DNA of 64,000 bases from Planctomycetota bacterium (GTDB taxonomy: Bacteria > Planctomycetota > Planctomycetia > Planctomycetales > Planctomycetaceae): positions 1-64,000 of the forward strand of contig JAFEBS010000045.1 in the NCBI GenBank assembly GCA_018242525.1. Reading direction: 5' to 3'. This document shows positions 9,477 to 19,715 of the stretch, in pieces. Position numbers and translations under genes: made by a program. Numbering within the stretch: position 1 is the stretch's first letter; each line of letters begins with the position of its first letter. The notes under the pieces are model-generated. The model was given only the letters and a program-made list of their open reading frames with translations, was not told where the DNA came from and made no database searches.

Positions 9477-9892
9477 CGCTTTTTGTCTTAGACACCAGCG
9501 TGGCATTGAAGTGGATTTTGCCGGAACCCGACAGTCCGCAGGCACTCGCATTTCAGGATGACGTGCGAAACGCCATCCACGAGATCATCGCACCTGATGT
9601 CTTCGCCGAAGAAGTGGCTCACGTCCTGACGAAAGCAGAGCGGAAGAAAGTCGTCCCCGTCGGTGATGCGGCAACACATCTGAGAAACATTCTACGAAAC
9701 GGCCCGACGCTTCATCCGTTCCTGCCACTGCTGCCAAGGGCAGTGGAAATCTCGTCCGCGACACGGACCGCAGTCACTGATTGTTTGTTCGTCGCTTTGG
9801 CGGAGCGCGAAGGATGCGAGGTATTAACAGCGGACGCACGCATGCTGAATAACCTCCCCGGCTACCCGATTGTTTCTCTCGACTCACTGTGA
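9473..9892 (+). CDS. PIN-domain ribonuclease toxin (VapC-like)
   Basis: A 139-residue PIN-domain protein, the normal VapC length. It opens with the hallmark FVLDTSVALKW (D7); further acidic residues consistent with the metal site are E46/E47, D103 (TDCLFVALA) and D121 (LTADARM). VapC toxins cleave tRNA or rRNA and are held inactive by their antitoxin. The ATG overlaps the antitoxin stop, so translation is coupled. There is no sign of truncation. The RNA target cannot be read from the sequence. Confidence 0.88.
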   Translation: MTLFVLDTSVALKWILPEPDSPQALAFQDDVRNAIHEIIAPDVFAEEVAHVLTKAERKKVVPVGDAATHLRNILRNGPTLHPFLPLLPRAVEISSATRTAVTDCLFVALAEREGCEVLTADARMLNNLPGYPIVSLDSL

Positions 9893-9986
9893 TCTCTTCC
9901 GACAAGCCGACGGCCCGCGTCTCCCACCACGCCTACGACCGTGCGAAGGAGCGTCTGCGGATGGAAGCCGCAGATACCAGAGAATT

Positions 9987-10006
9987 GGGGGGACTGACGT
10001 CCCCCC
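9987..10006. terminator. GC hairpin between convergent genes
   Basis: GGGGGGAC and GTCCCCCC form an 8-base-pair stem with a 4-base loop, between the PIN toxin and the convergent TIM-barrel gene. There is no T-run on either side, so it may be only a weak or factor-assisted terminator. Confidence 0.45.
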
Positions 10007-10031
10007 GTTGGAAAGCAAAGTGTGAAGACGA

Positions 10032-10976
10032 TCAGACGTCGCAGAGCTTAACCGCCTCGCGCAGGCCCTGCAAAGCGTCGCGGGTGGGGATGAATTCCTG
10101 CCCGACGTAGCCTTTGTAGCCGATTTCCAGCAGCTTGCGCATGATCGGCGGATAATTGATTTCCTGCTTGTCGTCCAGCTCGGCACGGCCGGGATTGCCG
10201 GCGGTGTGGACGTGTCCGATCACGTCTTTACACTGTTCGATGCGGCGGATGATGTCGCCGTTCATGATCTGGACGTGATAAATGTCGAACAGGACCTTGA
10301 TCCGCGGAGATCCGACGCGGCGCACGATGTTGCAGACGTAGTCGATGTCGTCACCCTGGTAGCCCGGATGCCCCTTCATGGGATGCGAGTCATCGCGCGT
10401 GTTCAAGTGCTCCAGGCACAGGGTCACGCCCTTCTTTTCACAGAGGGTGGCGATTTTCTTCAGGCCGGCCACGCAATTGTCCGCCCCTTCCTGCAACGAG
10501 ATCTCGCCGCTCTTGGGGTCTTCGGCATCGCGCCACTTGTAACCGGTGAATCCGATCACATTGGGGAATCCGGCAACCGCGCAGTCTTCGATCATCTTGC
10601 TGGTCGTGGCGATCACTTCTTCGTGGTATTTCAGATTGTTGAACCCCTTCATGAATGGGGCGCCCGGCATCCCGTTGGGAGCAATGGCGCAGGTCAGGCC
10701 GTGCTTCTTCAGTGTCGGCCAGGTCTCGGGACCGCAGATTTCGATCGACTTCACTCCCAGGCCGTTGGCGACCTGGCAGGTCCGTTCGATATCCCATTCC
10801 TGGCCGCCCACGTTGAAACACCAGAACACGATCGATTGTTGAATGCGTCCGTTCACAACGGCTTTGTCTTCGGCGGCGAGCATGGTTGAATTTCCCAGAG
10901 AAGTAAAAGTGGCTACGGCCCCCGCGGCCACGGTGGCTTGAAGTAGATCGCGACGCGAAATCAGGTCATCAGTCAT
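10032..10976 (-). CDS. Tat-exported hydroxypyruvate isomerase-like TIM-barrel protein
   Basis: A 314-residue protein. The start at 10976 gives MTDDLISRRDLLQATVAAGA, a twin-arginine signal (SRRDLLQ). The mature part matches the xylose-isomerase-like TIM barrel (AP endonuclease 2 fold): CLEHLNTRDDSHP with the metal-ligand glutamate, KVLFDIYHVQIM, IGHVHTAGNPGR and a C-terminal YVGQEF. This pattern is closest to hydroxypyruvate isomerase relatives that interconvert small hydroxy-carbonyls or sugars. The Tat signal implies a periplasmic, cofactor-loaded enzyme. Substrate is inferred only. Confidence 0.85.
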   Translation of the reverse strand: MTDDLISRRDLLQATVAAGAVATFTSLGNSTMLAAEDKAVVNGRIQQSIVFWCFNVGGQEWDIERTCQVANGLGVKSIEICGPETWPTLKKHGLTCAIAPNGMPGAPFMKGFNNLKYHEEVIATTSKMIEDCAVAGFPNVIGFTGYKWRDAEDPKSGEISLQEGADNCVAGLKKIATLCEKKGVTLCLEHLNTRDDSHPMKGHPGYQGDDIDYVCNIVRRVGSPRIKVLFDIYHVQIMNGDIIRRIEQCKDVIGHVHTAGNPGRAELDDKQEINYPPIMRKLLEIGYKGYVGQEFIPTRDALQGLREAVKLCDV

Positions 10977-11082
10977 GGCAGGATCCCCGTCCAGAGGTGA
11001 TTTCAGACCCTCGCAGGATAGAGTTCCGGCCGTCGATTTTCTTCCCTGACTGGATCCGCGCGCATGAAATTTTCGAAATGCA

Positions 11083-11111
11083 ATGAGCCCGGTCCAGGGG
11101 ACCGGGCTCAT
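11083..11111 (-). terminator. Terminator of the first DUF1559 gene
   Basis: A perfect 13-base-pair stem (ATGAGCCCGGTCC / GGACCGGGCTCAT) with a 3-base loop, 53 bases beyond the stop of the minus-strand DUF1559 gene at 11164. In minus orientation it is followed by TGCATTTCG, a poor U-tract. Confidence 0.6.
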
Positions 11112-11163
11112 CCGCTAATTCAGTTCTGCGTCGGATAGGGTGACAACAGGACAGTTGGTTTGA

Positions 11164-12207
11164 TTAGAATTCGCCAGGAATTCGGGCATCGCCCTGAGCG
11201 GTAATGGCCGCCATGGTGTTGCCATCGAGGTTTTGGTTAATGAATCGGACGGTCCCATCGCACATCAGGGCATGGACACCGCCGACATGCAGACTTTTCG
11301 GACCGGATTGCCCGTCGCCACCGTTCCAGCATCCCATGCCCTGATTCGGCTGGCTATTGCAACCCAGGACGTCGTCGCCGCCGTTGCCACCCCAGTTGAT
11401 CCCGTAGCAGTCACCGCTGTTGATTCCGCCGCCCGGGTTATTGCAGTTGATTGTGAACGACGCGCCTGCTCGTCCGCTGGCCCAGGTTCCGCGAATGTCA
11501 CCCGACGTCATCCCGGCACGGACCTCCCACGAGGCAACCGTGTTCGATGTCCCATCCGTGACCGCATTAATTCCACCCCATCCGTTCCAACCCATGGGCC
11601 CCTTCATGTTCACATTCTGGTTGTTGTAATAGGTATTTCCATTCCAGTTGGCACCATTGTAAGAGCCAGGTCCATAACCGTTGGCCGCATAGTTACCACG
11701 AGCCCACAGGTTGTTGCCCATGTTGGTCGTGTCCTGGAACTTGTTTCCGGCATTGGAATACGAGTCGCTCGGACATTGGAGCGCAGTGAGATTGGCGCTG
11801 GTCACGATCGCGTTCACGGGAGCACCAATCGCCTGGGTGAAGTTCGCCTGGTTGTACAAAGGTGCCTGATCGAAGTATGGCAGCAGACCCACAATCCAAC
11901 TCGGTCCATGCGTCGTCGCGCCACCCGACTGTTGGTAGGAGTTAATCAACCCACCGGCGGGAAAACTGCTGAAATACATCGACGCGGGGAATTTCAGGTA
12001 GGTGTCATGATAATTGTGCAGCGCCAAGCCAATCTGCTTGAGATTGTTCTTGCACTGCGTGCGGCGGGCCGCTTCGCGAGCCTGTTGCACAGCGGGCAGC
12101 AGCAACGCAATCAACACGGCAATGATTGCAATCACAACCAGCAACTCAATCAATGTGAATGCTTTTGGTCGTCCTTGGGGTGTCGTTCTTCGCATAAAAC
12201 CATCCAT
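11164..12207 (-). CDS. DUF1559 pseudopilin-like protein, copy 1
   Basis: A 347-residue protein with a type IV prepilin-like N-terminus (KAFTLIELLVVIAIIAVLI) in which cleavage is expected before the F of FTLIE. A DUF1559 body follows, rich in N, G and Q, with an H-X9-DG tail (HVGGVHALMCDG). Such proteins are massively expanded in planctomycetes and are thought to form surface or secretion-linked pseudopili. The start is ambiguous between 12207 (MDGFMRR) and 12195 (MRR). It is a close paralogue of the next gene upstream. Confidence 0.9.
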   Translation of the reverse strand: MDGFMRRTTPQGRPKAFTLIELLVVIAIIAVLIALLLPAVQQAREAARRTQCKNNLKQIGLALHNYHDTYLKFPASMYFSSFPAGGLINSYQQSGGATTHGPSWIVGLLPYFDQAPLYNQANFTQAIGAPVNAIVTSANLTALQCPSDSYSNAGNKFQDTTNMGNNLWARGNYAANGYGPGSYNGANWNGNTYYNNQNVNMKGPMGWNGWGGINAVTDGTSNTVASWEVRAGMTSGDIRGTWASGRAGASFTINCNNPGGGINSGDCYGINWGGNGGDDVLGCNSQPNQGMGCWNGGDGQSGPKSLHVGGVHALMCDGTVRFINQNLDGNTMAAITAQGDARIPGEF

Positions 12208-12461
12208 TCCAAAAAAAAAGAAAAAACCAAGTGAGAGACAGTACTCGCTTGAAAACTGCGGGGCCCAAAAAAAAGAGACCCGGGTGCTCGCGCGCCAAGG
12301 CCCTTTTTCAAATCGTCGCGGGAACTGGTAACTCTACACCATAACGGCCCTCGATTTCAAATGAATCTGGAATTCACAGGCGCGCATCGCCATCCCAACG
12401 GCCTCGTTTGGACGCAACCCCTGCGACTGAAATTGGTTAAGAATTCCTTAAAAACTCATTA

Positions 12462-13496
<1,035 letters not shown>

Positions 13497-13839
13497 GAGG
13501 AACCTCCCGAAAAAACAGACACGGAACGAAACGCGAGAACAACTCGCGCAAAAGACGTGATAAGAGAACACCGGGCATGAACGGAATTGTGTGGATCTGC
13601 TTCTGGATATGATGCGCGCCGCTTCACTCGATCGAGTTGAAGCGATGCACAGAACCACACCCCATGAATCTATCGATCTGTTAAGACAAAATCGAGAATT
13701 ATTTTTAAGTTTTTATCGCGTTCAGCAGAAACACCTTACGCAGATTCGTGAATTTGCAGACCCCGGATTTCACGAAGAATTCAGAGAATGTTTTGCAACG
13801 CGACGATCTGGCTGGGGTGGGCGATTCGCTCCAGAATAT
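13497..13839. other. AT-rich upstream region of the DUF1559 pair
   Basis: 343 bases without a credible gene. The stretch around 13680-13720 is unusually AT-rich for this DNA and lies upstream of the well-placed ribosome site of the second DUF1559 gene, so it probably carries its promoter. No clear -35/-10 pair could be fixed. Confidence 0.4.
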
Positions 13840-14850
13840 TTACTTGCCAGAGTACTCAATCAGGGTTTTCGCCTGTTGCGCCAGTGAAGTATCGGGGAAA
13901 TCCACCATGATTTTTTCCAGGGCGGCCAGGGTCTTGGTTTTCATTGCCGGGTTCCCCGTCACCAGTTGTTTGCGGGCCACTTCCAGGCTTTTTGCGGCCG
14001 CCATCCCGGCCTTGACCTTGGGATCCTTCGAAAAATCCTTTTTCATCGCCACCACGTCCTTGGGCAACTCGAAGCCGCTAAACCGTTCCGTCAATTCCGA
14101 GTACAATTCATACGCCCGGTAATTCTGCATGTTGTCCTGAGTCTCTTTGACTTCGGCGGCCAGGGTTTCGATTTCCTTCTGGACGACCTCCATCAATTTC
14201 GCGGCCGCTTCTTTGACATCGCTCTTGGAAGACTTGGCGGATTTGTTCAAGGTCACAGCCAGTCCCTTGTAGTTACCGAACTCGATGGCATGCCACGCGG
14301 ACTTCAGGGACTCGGGAATGCCCGCCGGATCAATCTTCCACTCGGCCCCCTCGACCGCGTTGTCGGCCGCATCTTCCAAATCGTCCAGACCTGCCACGAT
14401 CTCACCATCCGGCTTGATGTACCGGATCCCGGAGACATTCTGGGCATTGATTTCCTGGAATAATCCGCAGGCCTTTTCGAAGCCGCGTGACGTATCCACG
14501 ATGACGGGCCAGGTCACTTTCGCCTGACGAATGTAAACTTCGATTTTCGCCTTCGGATTCCCCGAGTTGACCGCGATGAACAGGACCGGCTTGGTCTCAT
14601 ACTTCTTGGCACTGATCATCAGTTCGGACCAGAGAGCCTGGGTGGCGGGGTCCTCTTCCTCGAAAAACCAAAGCACAATTCCCTTTCCCTTCAGGGCAGA
14701 CACTGACAATGGTCCAGAATTGATCCACGAGTTGGGATCCGTCGGAAACGGGGGTGCATTCTCTGCCTGGGCGGCCGGCATGAATCCCACGGACAACAGG
14801 AGCGCCACCAGCAGGGGCCTCACACGCGTCAACGGCAACAGGCGGACCAT
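13840..14850 (-). CDS. Exported thioredoxin-like protein without CxxC
   Basis: A 336-residue protein. The start at 14850 follows GGAG by nine bases and gives the signal peptide MVRLLPLTRVRPLLVALLLS ending AQAEN. Residues about 40-160 resemble a TlpA/thioredoxin-like fold (GKGIVLWFFEEEDPATQALW, TWPVIVDTSRG, SGIRYIKPDGEIV), but the active-site CxxC is replaced by acidic residues. The C-terminal half is a helical, TPR-like repeat with charged heptads. It is therefore unlikely to be a redox enzyme; a binding or assembly role is more plausible. Single gene. Confidence 0.7.
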   Translation of the reverse strand: MVRLLPLTRVRPLLVALLLSVGFMPAAQAENAPPFPTDPNSWINSGPLSVSALKGKGIVLWFFEEEDPATQALWSELMISAKKYETKPVLFIAVNSGNPKAKIEVYIRQAKVTWPVIVDTSRGFEKACGLFQEINAQNVSGIRYIKPDGEIVAGLDDLEDAADNAVEGAEWKIDPAGIPESLKSAWHAIEFGNYKGLAVTLNKSAKSSKSDVKEAAAKLMEVVQKEIETLAAEVKETQDNMQNYRAYELYSELTERFSGFELPKDVVAMKKDFSKDPKVKAGMAAAKSLEVARKQLVTGNPAMKTKTLAALEKIMVDFPDTSLAQQAKTLIEYSGK

Positions 14851-14938
14851 GGTCAGAACTCCAGCAGGAGGATTCAGAACAGGCGGTGCTGGCACTACAG
14901 TAGACTGATGTGTCGTTCAGTTCAATCGGTCGGCTGCA

Positions 14939-15706
14939 TCACTTCTTTTTTCGTCGGATCTCGTAATTCCCGCGGGTTTCATCGTAATCGAGGTCGATCA
15001 GGCCCTGATCGGCGATGTCTTCGATCATGTCCGAAAAACTGCCGTATCCGTAGTAACTTTCACTGAAACCTGGATAGACCCGGCGAATCGTCTGCTTCAA
15101 CATCGAACCCCAGACCGGATCATAGTCCTGTTCCAGCGATTCCAGCACTTCCAGCAGGCGGTCGGTGGATTCCTGCTTCTTGTCGTCCACCTTGATTTTT
15201 CCGGGCTTCGTGCTGATCACCTTTGGCTTCTGCGCGATCCGGATCAGGTCGTCGTAATAGATGAATTCATCGCAGTTCGCGATCAACAGATCCGAGGTGG
15301 AGCTTTTGACTCCGCAACCCAGGACGCGCTTGTTGTTCTCCTTGAGCTTGGAGACCAGCGGCGAAAAATCACTGTCCCCCGAGATCAGGGCGAACACGTC
15401 GATGTGCTGTTTGGAATAGCACAGGTCCAGTGCGTCCACGACCATGCGGATGTCGGCGCTGTTCTTGCCACTCATCTTGGAATGCGGAATGTCGATCAGT
15501 TCGATCCCCTGCGTGTGGAATTCACGAACCGCGTCGCGATAGTGGCTCCAGTCACAATACGCGCGCTTGTGAACGATGCGCCCCTTTTCCAGCAACCGCT
15601 TCAGGATCAATTGGATCTGGAATGCGCCAGACTTCATATCCCGGACCCCGATGGCCAGATTCTCAAAATCGACGAAAACGGCGATCAGCGGAACTTCAGA
15701 CGACAT
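14939..15706 (-). CDS. NYN-domain protein with LOTUS-like C-terminus
   Basis: A 255-residue protein. The start at 15706 has AAGGA eight bases upstream. Residues 8-155 are a NYN (PIN-like) nuclease domain: AVFVDFENLA (D13), NSADIRMVVDALD, and ISGDSDFSPLVSKL (D111, D113). After a lysine-rich linker, residues about 185-250 resemble an OST-HTH/LOTUS RNA-binding domain (GFSESYYGYGSFSDMIEDI). Proteins of this layout are putative RNA-processing nucleases. The acidic triad appears intact. It is not linked to any obvious partner. Confidence 0.85.
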   Translation of the reverse strand: MSSEVPLIAVFVDFENLAIGVRDMKSGAFQIQLILKRLLEKGRIVHKRAYCDWSHYRDAVREFHTQGIELIDIPHSKMSGKNSADIRMVVDALDLCYSKQHIDVFALISGDSDFSPLVSKLKENNKRVLGCGVKSSTSDLLIANCDEFIYYDDLIRIAQKPKVISTKPGKIKVDDKKQESTDRLLEVLESLEQDYDPVWGSMLKQTIRRVYPGFSESYYGYGSFSDMIEDIADQGLIDLDYDETRGNYEIRRKKK

Positions 15707-15851
15707 CGGCAAGCATCCTTGAACGAATGGGACTGACCATGAAAGGCAGCGCGACAGGCAATTGTGAACCCAGCAGAATAGCACCCGGCCGCGCCGTACA
15801 ACAGGCTGCCGATCCGGGACAATCGCCTTTTTGGAAGTGGGCTGGATGACC

Positions 15852-16868
15852 CTACTTGACGGGCCGGTTTTGAAAAATCAGCAATCCTGCAGCGGTGGCA
15901 CTGCCGCCAGAACTCGACTTCGAATCGGCCGCGCCGTTGACACCCGACTGGAATCCCGATGCGGGAGAGACTGGAGTGGTCGACGAGGGGGCCGCGGACG
16001 GGATCCGACCGGGTTGGGGTTGGCTCGGCGGGACCGCCGGAGTGAACGAGGCCGGGACAGTCTTGCTGCTGTCTTTCGCCTCTTTCCCCTTGTCGGCCAG
16101 TTCCGCCCGGGCCTTCAACTTGCTGGCCAGCAATTCTTCGTCTTCACGGAACTCGGAGGCCGCTGTCACCGACAAGCCGGGAGCAGACTGGCGCGGTTCG
16201 GATTTGCGGCCGAACAATCCCATGCGCTGTCCAGCGAAGTTGGTTCCCGCGTAGATCGAACCGCGCTGATATGGACCCGTTCCCAGGATCCAGGTGTCAC
16301 GCGAATCCGCCATGATCGGATATGTTCCCGATTGCCAGACCGCTTGACCGGTCACCTGGTTGTAGGCAAACGCCGCCAGCTTGACGATCCCCCGTTGCTG
16401 TGTCTTCTTGGCCAGTGGAATCTCGGGAATGGCCGATGGAGTTCCGGGCATCAACGCTCCGGTGGGCAGGTTCACCTGGGGGACACCGATCAGAACATCC
16501 TGTCGGTTTGTCCCCACGGTCCCGGCGCGCGCTTCGACAACATAGATGGCATCGTCGCGATTTGCCTTCAGCAACGCCCCTTCAGACAGCAGTCGCTGTC
16601 GAATCGAACTGATAATGTAGCCTTCGTCGGAAACACCCTTTAGATACTGGTAATCAAAGTAAACTTCCTTCCCCGCCAGTCCCGAAAAGTCCATGTCATT
16701 GACCGCGCGTTCGATCGCGCTCGACAACAGCATCTGCTCGGTGCCGGTGCGCAGGGTGTCTGAAATGCGCGTCGTTCCGCAACCGACGACCAGCGTCAGC
16801 AGCACGCTGACTGCCAGCAACCGGCCAACCGATACGGACCGCCAGCGGCATTCCTCGGACGGATTCAT
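15852..16868 (-). CDS. Lipoprotein of the DUF6655 type
   Basis: About 338 residues from the ATG at 16868; ATGs at 16883 and 16889 are possible and no Shine-Dalgarno site decides. A lipobox LTLVVGC follows a short hydrophobic stretch, so the protein should be lipidated at that cysteine. The adjoining GTTRISDTLRTGTEQMLLSS matches a small planctomycete lipoprotein family (DUF6655, recalled by pattern). The C-terminal 100 residues are a disordered, P/S/G-rich tail. Function unknown. Confidence 0.7.
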   Translation of the reverse strand: MNPSEECRWRSVSVGRLLAVSVLLTLVVGCGTTRISDTLRTGTEQMLLSSAIERAVNDMDFSGLAGKEVYFDYQYLKGVSDEGYIISSIRQRLLSEGALLKANRDDAIYVVEARAGTVGTNRQDVLIGVPQVNLPTGALMPGTPSAIPEIPLAKKTQQRGIVKLAAFAYNQVTGQAVWQSGTYPIMADSRDTWILGTGPYQRGSIYAGTNFAGQRMGLFGRKSEPRQSAPGLSVTAASEFREDEELLASKLKARAELADKGKEAKDSSKTVPASFTPAVPPSQPQPGRIPSAAPSSTTPVSPASGFQSGVNGAADSKSSSGGSATAAGLLIFQNRPVK

Positions 16869-17050
16869 CAGGGGAGAACTCATCAACATCAATACCGGCC
16901 ATCGTGGGAGACTGACATCAGGACAGACCCGCGACGGGAATGTACCGAACGAACATTCGATCGACCAATGGCAGTTTCGCCGCCGATCGCCGTTTCGGCA
17001 GAATCTGCCGAACCGATCCGGGGCAGCACTCAAAAGACTGGGAAAACTTC

Positions 17051-17136
17051 CAGGTGAGCCGGGTGCCGTGAGGCCCCGAACGTATTTTCGCGCCTGATGC
17101 CACTTGTCCGGGGCCTGACGGCACCCGGCTCACCTG
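17051..17136. repeat. Inverted repeat, 28-base arms
   Basis: Arms 17051-17078 and 17109-17136 are reverse complements with one mismatch (core gagccgggtgccgt), loop 30 bases. It sits in the 387-base gap (16869-17255) between the divergent lipoprotein and ceramidase-like genes. I see no other feature in that gap. Confidence 0.8.
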
Positions 17137-17255
17137 ATTCAAACGTGCTCCCCCATTTGTGGTCGATTGTCCAAGGCACGTCACACTGGGTTGAATCCCA
17201 GCCGCGAACTCGGTGAACTGGCACTGTCTGTCCGAGAATTCCTGGGGGTCCCCGA

Positions 17256-18725
17256 ATGCGATGCGACTGTCGAGCGACGTTCTACGTATTGATTTCATTG
17301 GCTGTCCACTGCGGCACGGCCACGGCCGCGGAACTGCGGGTGGGACTGGCGGTGGCCGATATTACTCCGCCGGTCGGCTTTCCGATGGCGGGGTATTATC
17401 ACGAACGCCTGGCCGAAGGGACGATCGATCCGCTGAAAGCCCGCGCTGTCGTTTTTCGGGGGGACACGGAACAGGCGGCCTGGGTGGTCTGCGATCTGAT
17501 CGGAATCTCCGCGGACCTCAGTCGTGCCATCCGCTCACGCGCCTCGGAAAAGACCGGGATTCCGGTCTCGCACATTGTGGTCTCGGCCACGCACTCACAC
17601 ACGGCTCCGGACTACACGAAAGAACTGGTGCGAGTGCTCGACAAGTCCAATCCTGATCCGTTACGGGCGGGATACATCGAAAAGCTGATCAGCGGGCCGG
17701 CCGAAGCCATTGTCCGCGCCCACGCCACGGCCGAGCCGTCTGTTCTGCAGGCCGGTTCCGCTGTCCAACAGATCCCCGTGTCATTCAACCGACGATTTGT
17801 CATGCGGGATGGCAGCGTTCGCACCTGGATGAACCTGCAGAACCCGGACGTCATCCGGGCTGCCGGGCCGATCGATCCGGAAATCGGTCTGCTGGCGATT
17901 CGATCGCCGTCCGGTTCGCCACGGGGAATCATCAGCAACTTCGCACTGCACCTGGATACCGTAGGCGGGATGAAGTGGAGTGCCGACTATCCGTTCTTCA
18001 TCGAACAGACGCTGCGCAAGACGATCGGTGGCGAAGTGGTCTCGCTGTTCGGAACCGGTTGCTGCGGTGACATCAATCATTCCGATCCCAGCCGGCGCGA
18101 GCGCAACAAATCCGATTTCATTGGCAATGCCATCGGAGATTCGATCGCCGGGCAACTCGACAAACTGAAGACACTGGACTCAGCAAACCTGACCGTGAAA
18201 TCCCGCGTTGTCTCGTTGCCGTTGCAGGAGGCCACTCGCGAGGAGATCGCAAAAGCCATTCAAGTTGTGGATGCCGCCCGCCGCAAGGAAACCGTCGACT
18301 TCCTGGAACATGTCACTGCCTACAAGAAACTGATGATCGATCAACTGCGGCGACGCGAACCGTACGCCAACACGGAAGAGCAGATCACGTGGGGCCTGAG
18401 CCGCCAGTGGGCGGGAATCGGTGAATCCCTGCCCGTCGAAGTAACCGTGATCGCACTGGGGCAGGATGTGGCGATGGTTTTCCTGCCCGGCGAAGTCTTC
18501 GTCGAACTGGGACTGGCCATCAAGCAGGCCTCCCCGTTCCGGACGACGATGGTGGTGGAATTGTCGAACTGCGTGGAAACGATCTACATCCCTCATCGTG
18601 CCGCGTTCGCCGGGGGAAGCTACGAAGTGACCAATTCGGCGACGCAACCCGGTTCGGGCGAAATGCTGGTGGAGGCGGCAGTCAGCCTGCTGCGGGAAGC
18701 CGCCACGCCAGTCGTGCCGAAGTAG
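17256..18725 (+). CDS. Secreted neutral/alkaline ceramidase-like hydrolase
   Basis: A 489-residue exported protein with signal peptide MRCDCRATFYVLISLAVHCG ending ATAAE. The mature part resembles the N-terminal domain of neutral/alkaline ceramidases: VGLAVADITPPVG at 29-41, ATHSHTAPDY at 111-120 with the zinc-type histidines H113 and H115, and FGTGCCGDINH further on. True ceramidases hydrolyse the amide bond of ceramide, but planctomycete relatives are numerous and shorter, and their substrate is unproven. The start has only a weak GGGGG site. Single gene. Confidence 0.82.
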   Translation: MRCDCRATFYVLISLAVHCGTATAAELRVGLAVADITPPVGFPMAGYYHERLAEGTIDPLKARAVVFRGDTEQAAWVVCDLIGISADLSRAIRSRASEKTGIPVSHIVVSATHSHTAPDYTKELVRVLDKSNPDPLRAGYIEKLISGPAEAIVRAHATAEPSVLQAGSAVQQIPVSFNRRFVMRDGSVRTWMNLQNPDVIRAAGPIDPEIGLLAIRSPSGSPRGIISNFALHLDTVGGMKWSADYPFFIEQTLRKTIGGEVVSLFGTGCCGDINHSDPSRRERNKSDFIGNAIGDSIAGQLDKLKTLDSANLTVKSRVVSLPLQEATREEIAKAIQVVDAARRKETVDFLEHVTAYKKLMIDQLRRREPYANTEEQITWGLSRQWAGIGESLPVEVTVIALGQDVAMVFLPGEVFVELGLAIKQASPFRTTMVVELSNCVETIYIPHRAAFAGGSYEVTNSATQPGSGEMLVEAAVSLLREAATPVVPK

Positions 18726-18750
18726 GCCTGGACCGGCTTTACCCAACAAA

Positions 18751-18820
18751 GGGGGGCTGCCCCCCCTACCAATGTGGTTTCGACAGGGATCAGACATCGG
18801 TGGCAGGGGGCTGCCCCCCC
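18751..18820. repeat. Two G6/C6 hairpins between convergent genes
   Basis: Two similar hairpins, GGGGGGCTGCCCCCC at 18751-18765 and a second GGCAGGGGGCTGCC-type hairpin near 18802-18820, lie in the gap between the convergent ceramidase-like and barrel genes. Neither has a T-run, but they could act as a bidirectional block. Confidence 0.6.
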
Positions 18821-18842
18821 CATAGGCAAAACCGTCCGAACG

Positions 18843-19715
18843 TCAAAACAGCAGTCCGAAGCCGACGTTCGCGAAGAAGCTGGCAGCATCATTGTTTAAT
18901 CCCCATCCGACCCGGGTGCCGACTTCGAGACCCGGGGTGATCAGGTAATGAATTCCGGGACTGAAATACTGCGGGTTTTGGCCGACCGCTCGCCCGGCGG
19001 AGAAAGTACCGAAGTACTCGGCGTGAACATTCCAGCGGTCTGCGACGGGAACCTTCAAGACGACCGACGGTGCCCAGAGGTTAAAATGGTCCCCCTCTTC
19101 TCTCGTCGAGAGATATCGCAGGGAAGAATCCAGTTGCCAGTCGTTGAAGAACTTCCAGCCGAACACATAGTTGAGTTGCAGATCCGAGAAGTTATCAGGT
19201 CCGGAAGTCGGTGACGTTGCTTGAATAATGCAGGCACTCTGCGGAATCCATCCCTGCTGCTTGTTCAGGGAATACTTCAAACCGTAGAGCATCTGTGACT
19301 CACGGACCAACCCTGGCTCTTGAAGTTCCTCCCCGCCCGGATCACCGCCAGAGACCGAGCCGCCGCCACCGATTTCGTAATTCCAACCGAGTCGAAATTC
19401 GATCCGGTCGGTGACTCCAAACCGGGTAATGATTTCCGGAAAACTGTGCGTGTTCGCGGTGTCCCGGTTTTCGATGAACGAGTACGACGATTCATAGATG
19501 GTTCGACCGGCTTTGACGGTTGTCGTCGCCGGCGTGAACGAATCCCGATCTGTTTCGATCTCCTCCTCGTCTTCGCCCCCGGCACGGCTTTCTGCGGACA
19601 GCCAGGAAGCCAATGGCCGATTGAAATAGTCGGCGGGTTCCTCGGCCAGAACGAGACACGCCGACATCTGGACGATGCCGATCAGCAAGCCGACGCGTTG
19701 TGTATGAACGAACAT
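18843..19715 (-). CDS. Outer-membrane beta-barrel protein (Phenol_MetA_deg-like)
   Basis: A 290-residue protein. The start at 19715 gives MFVHTQRVGLLIGIVQMSAC and a signal peptide ending VLAEE. After an acidic linker come alternating amphipathic strands (SYSFIENRDTANTHSFPEII, RFGVTDRIEFRLGWNYEIG) and a C-terminal phenylalanine (GFGLLF), typical of outer-membrane barrels. The pattern matches the Phenol_MetA_deg/transporter family, probably a channel or surface barrel. Its position after the sulfatase gene, 283 bases away, does not prove a link. Confidence 0.75.
   Translation of the reverse strand: MFVHTQRVGLLIGIVQMSACLVLAEEPADYFNRPLASWLSAESRAGGEDEEEIETDRDSFTPATTTVKAGRTIYESSYSFIENRDTANTHSFPEIITRFGVTDRIEFRLGWNYEIGGGGSVSGGDPGGEELQEPGLVRESQMLYGLKYSLNKQQGWIPQSACIIQATSPTSGPDNFSDLQLNYVFGWKFFNDWQLDSSLRYLSTREEGDHFNLWAPSVVLKVPVADRWNVHAEYFGTFSAGRAVGQNPQYFSPGIHYLITPGLEVGTRVGWGLNNDAASFFANVGFGLLF

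Noticed and set aside
9889..10110. Frame starting GTG overlapping the toxin stop (73 residues), with HHAYDRAKERLRM near its start
   Set aside because: The overlap and first ~30 residues look gene-like, but the rest runs through the GC hairpin into the convergent TIM-barrel gene and loses protein character. It may be a truncated remnant; not strong enough to list.
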